From: Phycisphaerales bacterium
GTDB taxonomy: Bacteria > Planctomycetota > Phycisphaerae > Phycisphaerales > SM1A02
Reading direction: 5' to 3'
DNA length: 7,278 nt
NCBI GenBank assembly: GCA_030748455.1
Contig: JASMLY010000012.1
Span: 1 to 7,278 of the forward strand
Shown: positions 1 to 5,786 of the stretch, piece by piece
Position numbering within the stretch: position 1 is the first letter of the stretch
Layout: each line of letters starts with the position of its first letter
Notes under the pieces: generated by a model
What the model saw: the letters and a program-made list of their open reading frames with translations, nothing else
The model's database searches: none
What the model was told of the DNA's origin: nothing
Made by a program: the position numbers and the translations under genes

Positions 1-1620
1 GGCGTGATGTACAAAGTAAGAAACCTTGCACAAAAGGAAACAACTGTACGCCCACCAGCTCCGTTCATCACGTCATCGCTTCAAGCATCTGCGTCAACCG
101 CCCTCGGGTTTGCTGCAAAACGAACGATGCGAGCAGCTCAAGCTTTATATGAAGGCATTCGGATCAAAGGTGAGGGACAAGTTGGATTAATTACGTACAT
201 GCGTACCGACTCCACGAATCTCTCCAATGACGCTGTTGCATCTGCTCGGAAATTTATCGAAGAATCATACGGTGCTCCGTACCTACCTGAGAAACCAAAT
301 TACTACGCATCATCAAATAAATCCGCGCAGGAAGCCCATGAAGCGATTCGGCCAACGGACGCATTTCGACATCCTGATCATTTACCCGCAAGCATGGATG
401 AAGACCAACGCCGTTTGTATTCGTTGATTTGGGCACGTTTTGTTGCATGCCAAATGACCAGCGCAAAGTGGAATCGCACGGAAGTCTTTATGCTTCGTGA
501 TGACAAAGATACGGGTGCATTGTTCAAAACCTCAGGAAGAACACTCGCATTTGACGGTTTCTATAAAGCGAGTGGAATCCCCTCATCTGATTCCGAACAG
601 AACTTACCCGATCTTCAAGAAAAAACTGATCTCTTCCCATTCGACATCGCTACACGACAAGTGTTTTCCTCTCCACCAGCTCGTTATAGCGAAGCTTCAC
701 TCATTAAAGAACTCGAAAAACAAGGGATTGGTAGACCATCAACGTACGCAACAATTATCGATGTCATTCAGCGCCGTAATTATGTAGAGAAAATTGACCG
801 ATCTTTTTGGCCGACTGATCTTGGAAAAGTTGTCACTGAAAAGTTGATAGAAGCCTTCCCAATTCTCATGGGCGTCGAATACACACGATCTCTCGAAGAT
901 CGGTTAGACAACGTTGCATCTGGTGCCACGGGCTGGGTCGAAATGTTGCATGATTTTTACGGACGATTTAGCGCTCGTCTAGAAACTGCATACGATGAAA
1001 TGTCGCACGCAAAAGCAGAGATGGAACCTGCGCCCTACAAATGTCCTGAATGTGGAAGTAAAACCGCATATCGATTTGGCAAGAATGGAAGATTCCTCAG
1101 TTGCGCAGCGTATCCAGATTGCAAATACGCAGCACCAATAGACAGACAAGGTCGACCAACCCTCCCGGAACAAGTCGATGTCTCTTGCCCTGAAGATGGT
1201 TCTGCAATGGAAAAACGCATCGGCCGATTTGGTCCATTCTTGGCTTCAGTGAATTACCCTGACATCAAAACATGTGTCAATCTTGATAAAAAAGGCGGGA
1301 TTAAATATCCAACTCCTCCACCTTTGCAAGTCGATTCTCTCATTTGTGAAAAGTGTGAAAGCCCGATGTTTTTACGACGAGGCAAAAAAGGTCCTTGGCT
1401 TGGTTGCTCAACATTTCCTAAATGCAAAGGGCGTATGGGCTGGAAAACTCTAGACGAAAAACTCCAGAACGAACTCGAAGCAGCGTTGGAATTGCACGAA
1501 ATTGAACACCCACAGATTCGTATTACTCGAATGGATGGTTCTGAAATTCCAGAAGGAACACCCATTGGAGACCTTCTCCTTCCCGGTGGTGTAGCTGAAC
1601 TTGAGTTGTTTGATCCATAA
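1..1620 (+). CDS. topA: DNA topoisomerase I (type IA), 5'-truncated by the window edge
   Basis: Cytoplasmic type IA topoisomerase that relaxes negative supercoils through a 5'-phosphotyrosine intermediate. The frame is open from base 1, so the Toprim domain and true start lie to the left; 539 residues are visible. The catalytic motif GLITYMRTDST is present, with the tyrosine codon at 196-198 (visible residue 66). The conserved GIGRPSTYA motif follows at about residues 242-250. The C-terminus holds three zinc-ribbon-like repeats. The first keeps four cysteines (visible residues 348, 351, 368, 374). The second is degenerate, keeping CPEDG and GRFGPFL but not the C4 pattern. The third is C4 again (CEKC...GCSTFPKC). 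A roughly 55-residue tail ends in ELFDP. The stop is at 1618-1620, and no hairpin terminator is visible before ispG 41 bp downstream. The GTG/ATG pair at 4-9 is internal, not a start. Confidence 0.97.
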   Translation, partial: GVMYKVRNLAQKETTVRPPAPFITSSLQASASTALGFAAKRTMRAAQALYEGIRIKGEGQVGLITYMRTDSTNLSNDAVASARKFIEESYGAPYLPEKPNYYASSNKSAQEAHEAIRPTDAFRHPDHLPASMDEDQRRLYSLIWARFVACQMTSAKWNRTEVFMLRDDKDTGALFKTSGRTLAFDGFYKASGIPSSDSEQNLPDLQEKTDLFPFDIATRQVFSSPPARYSEASLIKELEKQGIGRPSTYATIIDVIQRRNYVEKIDRSFWPTDLGKVVTEKLIEAFPILMGVEYTRSLEDRLDNVASGATGWVEMLHDFYGRFSARLETAYDEMSHAKAEMEPAPYKCPECGSKTAYRFGKNGRFLSCAAYPDCKYAAPIDRQGRPTLPEQVDVSCPEDGSAMEKRIGRFGPFLASVNYPDIKTCVNLDKKGGIKYPTPPPLQVDSLICEKCESPMFLRRGKKGPWLGCSTFPKCKGRMGWKTLDEKLQNELEAALELHEIEHPQIRITRMDGSEIPEGTPIGDLLLPGGVAELELFDP

Positions 1621-1648
1621 ACAATTCTTCTCTCTTTTGGTTTGGGGC

Positions 1649-1655
1649 GTACAAT
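1649..1655 (+). promoter_or_regulatory. Putative -10 element (GTACAAT) of ispG, leaderless type
   Basis: TACAAT at 1650-1655 matches the bacterial -10 consensus TATAAT at five of six positions. It ends 6 nt before the GTG start at 1662, so transcription would begin at or next to the start codon. No Shine-Dalgarno sequence is seen upstream of that GTG, and no convincing -35 box lies 16-18 nt upstream. The same heptamer precedes exbB, ispA and dxs. The surrounding 11-mer CGTACAATAGA (1648-1658) recurs exactly before dxs. Confidence 0.6.
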
Positions 1656-1661
1656 AGAACC

Positions 1662-2849
1662 GTGGAACGAAACAAAACAAAACAACTGCTTGTTGGTAGT
1701 GTTAGGGTGGGTGGAAATGCGCCAATTTCAGTTCAGTCAATGACCTCTGGGTACACGCATGAGATCGATACGTGTGTCGCTGAAATCAATAAATTAGGAA
1801 GCGCTGGTGCTGACATCATTCGCGTCGCAGTTCCTCAAAAATCAGACACAGAAGCATTGCCAGAAATTTTGAATCAAACAACAGTTCCAATTGTTGCAGA
1901 TGTGCACTTTCATTTCCAACGAGCAATCGAAGCCGTAGAGGCTGGTGTCCATAAAATTAGGCTAAACCCTGGAAATATCGATGATGAATCACAAGTTGCT
2001 GCTGTAATCGATGCATGCAAAGACGCGCAGATCCCAATTCGAGTTGGGGTGAACGAAGGATCTATCGTAGAACGAAGAGACAAGCAGAAACGTCAAGAAG
2101 AACTCGCCTTGCTGTTTGCAGATCGCCATGAAGGGAATCTTCTTGCAATGATGATCGCAAAACTTGAAGAGTACATTGAGCTGTTTGAGAAACGAGATTT
2201 TTACGACATTTGTCTCAGCGCAAAACTTATGGATGCACGGCTAGTGATTGACATCTATCAAGAGATTGCAAAACGATTTTCATACCCACTCCATCTCGGT
2301 GTTACACACGCTGGTCCTCGTGAGACTGGATCCATACGGTCAATCACCGCTCTTGGTTCTCTTCTCTCATCAGGCATAGGTGATACCATTCGGATTAGTT
2401 ATGCGAGCGATCCTGTTTATGAAGTTGAAGACGCAGTCGAGTTACTGAATTGCTTACATTTGCGAGACCGAATCGGAGCTGAACTCATCGCTTGCCCAAG
2501 TTGCGGTCGCATCCAAGTAGACCTCTTTACCCTTGTCGAAGATGTACGTAAACAGCTAGAAGATACGATTACAATCCCAATGCGAGTTGCTGTAATGGGA
2601 TGTGTCGTGAATGGACCTGGAGAAGCAGAAGGCGCTGATGTAGCAGTTTTCGCAGGAGATCGCCGAGGGATCATTTACGTGCAGGGTGAACGAGTTGCAA
2701 ATGTGCATGAAGATGAGATACTCGACAGACTCCTCGAGGAATGCAGTACATTGCAAACAAAAGTGCAAAGAGGTGAAACGAAACTTGGTGACAAAGCTGT
2801 TTCAATAACACCCCCTTCAGAAGTAACCGTAGAGGGCGAACCACATTGA
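1662..2849 (+). CDS. ispG: 4-hydroxy-3-methylbut-2-en-1-yl diphosphate synthase (IspG/GcpE)
   Basis: Cytoplasmic [4Fe-4S] enzyme of the MEP isoprenoid pathway; it reductively converts MEcPP to HMBPP. The product is 395 residues, in the range of the short two-domain bacterial form without the extra central domain of plant-type enzymes. The TIM-barrel half starts with VRVGGNAPISVQSMT. The C-terminal cluster domain shows ACPSCGR (Cys278, Cys281) and MGCVVNGPGEAE (Cys314, Glu321), which are the three cysteine ligands and the conserved glutamate of the family. The GTG at 1662 is chosen because it immediately precedes the conserved N-terminal region and sits 6 nt after a GTACAAT element; it has no Shine-Dalgarno sequence. 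The TGA stop overlaps the TTG start of the prepilin-like gene, so the two are probably one transcript with coupled translation. The C-terminal extension after about residue 360 is polar and poorly conserved in type. Confidence 0.96.
   Translation: MERNKTKQLLVGSVRVGGNAPISVQSMTSGYTHEIDTCVAEINKLGSAGADIIRVAVPQKSDTEALPEILNQTTVPIVADVHFHFQRAIEAVEAGVHKIRLNPGNIDDESQVAAVIDACKDAQIPIRVGVNEGSIVERRDKQKRQEELALLFADRHEGNLLAMMIAKLEEYIELFEKRDFYDICLSAKLMDARLVIDIYQEIAKRFSYPLHLGVTHAGPRETGSIRSITALGSLLSSGIGDTIRISYASDPVYEVEDAVELLNCLHLRDRIGAELIACPSCGRIQVDLFTLVEDVRKQLEDTITIPMRVAVMGCVVNGPGEAEGADVAVFAGDRRGIIYVQGERVANVHEDEILDRLLEECSTLQTKVQRGETKLGDKAVSITPPSEVTVEGEPH
2832..2849 (+). promoter_or_regulatory. Shine-Dalgarno and TTGA stop/start overlap (ispG to prepilin-like gene)
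   Basis: GAGGG at 2832-2836 is followed by 9 nt and then TTG at 2846-2848. The TTG overlaps the ispG stop TGA at 2847-2849 as TTGA. This decides the otherwise weak TTG start: the conserved leader follows at once, and no other start codon lies upstream in that frame near the ribosome binding site. The same GAGGG-N9-start arrangement is used for the TraB-family gene at 5079. Confidence 0.65.
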
Positions 2850-3760
2850 GTAAGAAAAGACAGTTTGGTTTTACTCTCATTGAGATACTCGTTGTACTCG
2901 TTGTAATTTCTGTACTCATCGGGTTGTTGTTTCCCGCACTTCGTGGAAGTGTTATACGTGCGAAAAAAACTTCCGAACTCAACAAGATCCGGCAAGTAGG
3001 TGCTGCATGGGCGATGTACTCCGTATCAAATCTTGATCGGTTACTCCCTGGACACCTCACAACCAGAATTCAAGAACGTTGGGATGTGGCATGGGCATAT
3101 CCAGATGAATCACTCGTGCCACCAGCACCTTTTTATGAACTTGAAGACCCAAACATTGCTGGACCTTGGCCGTGGAGGATTCTTGATCGGATGAATTACA
3201 GTTGGGATCTGTTAATCGATTACAAACCGAGAACTTGGAACGACATGCAAGTTACCGATCATGCTGAAGAAATTGCAACACAACCCGCATTTGGGTACAA
3301 CGGATATTACCTAGGAGGATTTTGGGAGACTGATGGGCACTTCCATACGCCACGATTAAAGTATTCCAAAGTTGTGCTTCAACATGGCCAAGTGGAAAGC
3401 GTCGTTGCGCGTGTTGCAAGCCAAATTCCTATTCCGAGTAAAATGGTCACTTTTTGCAGCAGTTTTTATGCGCAAATTGGAGAACATCGCCACCTTGAAG
3501 ATGATATTGATGGATTCAACCTTGCAGTCCCTCGAATTCTGGCAGAAGTCTCACAGTGGGAGCCTCTCGATGATGGTGTAGAGGTGTTCGAAGATACAAG
3601 CCCCCCGCTTGGAAGATACAACGGGTTGCCAGCTATCTTTTTTGCTGATGGGCACGTCGACGATGTTCGAATCGATGAACTCGCAGACCAATCCATGTGG
3701 ATCCCAACTGCAAAAGATATGGGAAACACCCCTGCATTCGATTTTTCACACAGTGAGTAA
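2846..3760 (+). CDS. Type II secretion/type IV pilus prepilin-like protein, planctomycete H-X9-DG variant
   Basis: Predicted 304-residue pseudopilin-like envelope protein. The N-terminus is a classic class III prepilin leader: a short basic stretch (MSKKRQFG), predicted PilD-type cleavage after Gly8, then FTLIE with Glu at mature position +5 (residue 13), and a hydrophobic helix to about residue 32. The following residues (KKTSELNKIRQVGAAWAMY) continue the amphipathic pilin helix. The globular domain is rich in Trp and Tyr. Near the C-terminus FFADGHVDDVR fits the planctomycete prepilin-type 'H-X9-DG' domain, except that Tyr258 stands where His is expected, nine residues before Asp268-Gly269. 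It starts with TTG, overlaps ispG by 4 nt, and converges with the TraB-family gene 8 bp downstream. The specific role is unknown; proteins of this kind are numerous in planctomycetes and often uncharacterised. The family call is firm, the function is not. Confidence 0.88.
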   Translation: MSKKRQFGFTLIEILVVLVVISVLIGLLFPALRGSVIRAKKTSELNKIRQVGAAWAMYSVSNLDRLLPGHLTTRIQERWDVAWAYPDESLVPPAPFYELEDPNIAGPWPWRILDRMNYSWDLLIDYKPRTWNDMQVTDHAEEIATQPAFGYNGYYLGGFWETDGHFHTPRLKYSKVVLQHGQVESVVARVASQIPIPSKMVTFCSSFYAQIGEHRHLEDDIDGFNLAVPRILAEVSQWEPLDDGVEVFEDTSPPLGRYNGLPAIFFADGHVDDVRIDELADQSMWIPTAKDMGNTPAFDFSHSE

Positions 3761-3768
3761 CACCAAAG

Positions 3769-5079
3769 TCACTCTTTCTTTGCATCAGTTTCTTCGCTTT
3801 GGGCTTCTTGCGATTTGTACATTTGATACTTCAACATAAATCGCATGCGAGTCATATCACCTTCACTCAAAAGGGATTCACGGGGATCAACACGCATCGA
3901 AGAAAACCAACGGTCTTCAACTGGTTGGTATCCAAAAAGTGTTTCCATTCTGTGCGCTAGGTCACTCATGTGCCCCGCGCCGTAAAGGATACCAATAGAT
4001 GAGACGTCTTCTGTTGCATCAATGATTGTTGCAAGATCAGTTAAAACTTCTGTGTTACGATCAACAATGATTACTTGTTGCAGTCCTTCTCCAATACCTG
4101 CGATCATTTGATCGTTGTCTGCCATTGATAACACTTCTATCATTAATAAACGAGCTGTGGCGGTTGCTCCCCCGCCAGAAAGAGCATCAAGCATTGGGAC
4201 GATTTGCATTACTCCTTCGGCAAGTTTTGCTGCAAACGATTCACCACTGAGTGTTTCAAGCAATGTCGTATCTGCACCATTTTCCTCTAGCTTCACTTGC
4301 ACTTCATCAATTGTTAAGTCACTGACAAACCAATGAGGTTCTTCATACGGAAGTGAATCTAGTTGAAACGCAAGTCCAAGTGTTTCAGCCATCGCAGCTT
4401 GTAGGTTCGATGGATCAGTTTCGTCTTCTACAAGTTCTAATTCTAATTCTTCTTCTGTAACTTCTTCTTCCAACTGTGCAATGGAAACGGTGCGTCTTTC
4501 TATAAGATCGCTTGCTTCATGTTGCCCACCAACTTTCCCATCTGCCCCATAACTCATACATGTCATTTCGCCTGAATCTTCGTCAACATGCAACACGATT
4601 GGATTTCCCCACGCGTCGATTGCAACATCATCAAGCCAACCCGAGAGTCGAGTATCTAGAATGGAGGCGTCGGCGATGACGTCCTCCATTGTCATAGGAT
4701 AGATGTCCATTTCTTTCGCAGTAGCTGCTGCAGTGTCTGAAATAAATTTGAGTGATTTTTTTGTTGAAGCAACTCGCTCTTCGTGGGTGTCACCCATTGG
4801 AGGTCTTGACCCAGTTGGCCGTACAGATTCGTACAACACAACATCCAAACCCTCAAGTAGTGCAGCGACTTGATCATAAAACGACAAATCAGCGATATGC
4901 GCAACTCCAACGAGCCACACAGAAGGCAAACCTTCTGCCACGTATTTTCGTGATACGACTTCGAGAGACGCGATGTTTTCGCCATCGACTCGTCTTGTCC
5001 ATTGCTGTTCTGGTTCTGAAGCAATGCGTTCGTCTTGGAACACAACAACTGTGCTTAATAGGCACGCGCAAATCATCAT
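3769..5079 (-). CDS. TraB/TIKI-family protein with an embedded GspG-like pseudopilin segment
   Basis: 436-residue predicted exported protein. Residues 1-15 form a hydrophobic segment, probably a signal peptide or anchor. Residues 53-90 (VWLVGVAHIADLSFYDQV..., then LYESVRP) match the TraB/TIKI first half, with GxxH at His61 and conserved Glu84. About residues 122-192 look like a GspG pseudopilin globular domain: IYPMTMEDV, DAWGNP (155-160), SYGADGKVGG (176-185), Asp191. Residues 203-222 are a strongly acidic linker (EEEVTEEELELELVEDE). The second TraB half follows, including the second motif YGAGHMSDL (His370). Family members are proposed or shown metalloproteases (animal TIKI) or uncharacterised; activity here is inferred only. 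The ATG at 5079 is preferred because it overlaps the exbB stop as ATGA and has GAGGG 9 nt upstream. A GTG at 5118 in the same frame would add 13 residues and a basic n-region. The C-terminal tail is polar with no membrane segment. Confidence 0.85.
   Translation of the reverse strand: MMICACLLSTVVVFQDERIASEPEQQWTRRVDGENIASLEVVSRKYVAEGLPSVWLVGVAHIADLSFYDQVAALLEGLDVVLYESVRPTGSRPPMGDTHEERVASTKKSLKFISDTAAATAKEMDIYPMTMEDVIADASILDTRLSGWLDDVAIDAWGNPIVLHVDEDSGEMTCMSYGADGKVGGQHEASDLIERRTVSIAQLEEEVTEEELELELVEDETDPSNLQAAMAETLGLAFQLDSLPYEEPHWFVSDLTIDEVQVKLEENGADTTLLETLSGESFAAKLAEGVMQIVPMLDALSGGGATATARLLMIEVLSMADNDQMIAGIGEGLQQVIIVDRNTEVLTDLATIIDATEDVSSIGILYGAGHMSDLAHRMETLFGYQPVEDRWFSSMRVDPRESLLSEGDMTRMRFMLKYQMYKSQEAQSEETDAKKE
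4504..4716 (-). other. GspG-like (major pseudopilin) C-terminal segment inside the TraB-family protein
   Basis: These codons cover about residues 122-192 of the TraB-family protein. In GspG the post-helix region typically reads YPT..., a helix, W..., DPWGNPY, a beta-strand pair, then S-x-GADG-x-GG and D-I. Here the same order appears: IYPMTMEDVI, SGWLDD, DAWGNP, the strand-like IVLHVDEDSGEMTCM, SYGADGKVGG and SDLI. The hydrophobic prepilin helix and FTLIE leader are absent, so this would be only the globular, calcium-binding-type portion. The match is made by eye on motif order; it is not an alignment score. Confidence 0.7.
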
Positions 5080-5093
5080 GGTGTAGTACCCTC
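5076..5093 (-). promoter_or_regulatory. Shine-Dalgarno and ATGA stop/start overlap (exbB-like to TraB-family gene)
   Basis: On the minus strand, GAGGG (5093-5089) is followed by 9 nt and then ATG (5079-5077). The ATG overlaps the upstream TGA stop (5078-5076) as ATGA. The spacing is identical to the site before the prepilin-like gene. It supports 5079 as the start of the TraB-family protein and translational coupling of the pair. Confidence 0.65.
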
Positions 5094-5723
5094 TCTTTTT
5101 GAATCCTCTTTGGAGCACATGCCTTGCTGCGCTGCTGCGATAATCATTTCAAGCCTCCCAATTGTTTGCGATGCCCATCCCCGAAACAGCATGTATGGAA
5201 ACAATGTCACAAGTGCGATCATCAAACCAAGTGCGGTCGTCAAAAGTGCGGCTGCAATTCCACCTGCAACTTCAGACGGATCAGTTAGAGTTGCTTGGTC
5301 ACCAAGTAAACGAAATGATTGAATGATCCCCATCACAGTTCCTAAAATGCCAAGTAACGGGGCGGCGGTAATAATTGTTGAAAGTGCAACCATGAATCGG
5401 TCAAGCCTTGGGCGTTGCCGTTCTACTGCTTCAAGTGCGACCGCATCACTCGATCCATGTTCTAGTAAGGCATTTGCTACGCCACCAAATGGAGAGCTAT
5501 CACGATGTGTGAGTTGTCGCACTTTTTGTACATCACCCGCACGCAAGGCAATATTTATAGTATTCAACCTTTTTAAACTACCTCGCCCACCCATCAGTAA
5601 CCAGAACCAAATTCGTTCTAAGATCAAGGCTAAACTGATCACACTCAACACGAACAGTGGAATCATCACGATTCCACCTCGTTCAATCAATCCAGTAAGG
5701 TCGGCAATTGAGCTATCTACCAT
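5076..5723 (-). CDS. MotA/TolQ/ExbB-family proton channel protein
   Basis: 215-residue inner-membrane protein with the three-helix ExbB/TolQ layout: helix 1 at about residues 17-40 (IVMIPLFVLSVISLALILER), a cytoplasmic loop, helix 2 at about 110-133 and helix 3 at about 152-175. The family signature is clear: APLLGILGTVMGIIQSF (residues 121-137) followed by DPSEVAGGIAAALLTTALGL (148-167). Family members form a pentameric proton channel that, with a dimeric ExbD/TolR/MotB-type partner, drives envelope work. No partner gene is in this window. The ATG at 5723 is chosen because it lies 6 nt after a minus-strand GTACAAT; the longer in-frame version to 5828 would run through the intergenic inverted repeat. 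It is the first gene of a two-gene operon with the TraB-family gene. Whether it acts as ExbB, TolQ or something else cannot be decided here. Confidence 0.93.
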   Translation of the reverse strand: MVDSSIADLTGLIERGGIVMIPLFVLSVISLALILERIWFWLLMGGRGSLKRLNTINIALRAGDVQKVRQLTHRDSSPFGGVANALLEHGSSDAVALEAVERQRPRLDRFMVALSTIITAAPLLGILGTVMGIIQSFRLLGDQATLTDPSEVAGGIAAALLTTALGLMIALVTLFPYMLFRGWASQTIGRLEMIIAAAQQGMCSKEDSKREGTTP

Positions 5724-5729
5724 AGGTGG

Positions 5730-5736
5730 ATTGTAC
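5730..5736 (-). promoter_or_regulatory. Putative -10 element (GTACAAT) of the exbB-traB operon, leaderless type
   Basis: Read on the minus strand, TACAAT (5735-5730) is followed by CCACCT and then ATG at 5723, a 6-nt gap. No Shine-Dalgarno sequence lies at a usable distance. A -35 box at the usual spacing would fall at about 5753-5758, inside the left arm of the inverted repeat, and it does not resemble TTGACA. Confidence 0.6.
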
Positions 5737-5747
5737 ATCCGTTGTTG

Positions 5748-5774
5748 CAAAAACTCACCCTCGGTGAGTTTTTG
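5748..5774. promoter_or_regulatory. Perfect 12-bp inverted repeat between divergent operons (operator or bidirectional terminator)
   Basis: The left arm CAAAAACTCACC (5748-5759) and right arm GGTGAGTTTTTG (5763-5774) are exact reverse complements around a 3-nt centre, CTC. Each strand ends in a run of five T, as in a bidirectional intrinsic terminator. Yet the repeat lies between two divergent starts (5723 and 5787) rather than after a gene. It covers the expected -35 region of exbB and the -35/spacer of ispA, and its right arm abuts the ispA TACAAT. It could be an operator for a dimeric regulator of both operons or an insulating terminator; the sequence does not decide. Confidence 0.7.
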
Positions 5775-5780
5775 TACAAT
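5774..5780 (+). promoter_or_regulatory. Putative -10 element (GTACAAT) of ispA, leaderless type
   Basis: TACAAT at 5775-5780 is followed by CTGCAC and then GTG at 5787, again a 6-nt gap. No Shine-Dalgarno sequence is at the right distance; the GGTGAG at 5763-5768 is too far upstream and belongs to the inverted repeat. With the exbB element, it forms mirrored arms ATTGTACA (5730-5737) and TGTACAAT (5773-5780). Confidence 0.6.
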
Positions 5781-5786
5781 CTGCAC

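Noticed and set aside
1621..1661. topA-ispG gap checked for a terminator and a -35 box.
   Set aside because: There is no stem-loop of useful length, and no TTGACA-like hexamer at 16-18 nt from TACAAT. Only the -10-like element is supported.
1254..1685. Minus-strand open frame (143 codons) opposite topA.
   Set aside because: It is antisense to conserved topA zinc-ribbon codons, with no recognisable domain and no ribosome binding site.
2570..2575. A fifth TACAAT, followed shortly by an ATG, inside ispG.
   Set aside because: It lacks the leading G, lies in a conserved coding stretch, and no gene starts there.
3746..3780. Weak hairpins around the convergent stops (AGTGA / TCACT, 3752-3756 and 3769-3773) as a shared terminator.
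   Set aside because: The stem is only 5 bp with a 12-nt loop and an interrupted T run. This is too weak to call.
3809..3850. 8-bp inverted repeat TGCGATTT / AAATCGCA (3809-3816, 3838-3845) and the palindrome TCGCATGCGA (3841-3850), considered as terminators for the convergent operons.
   Set aside because: They lie inside the TraB coding sequence, have a 21-nt loop or no loop, and lack a T tract. Coding constraint or chance explains them.
4430..4475. Repeated TTCTAA/TTCTTC units considered as a DNA repeat.
   Set aside because: They encode the Glu/Leu-rich acidic linker of the TraB-family protein and are explained by low-complexity coding.
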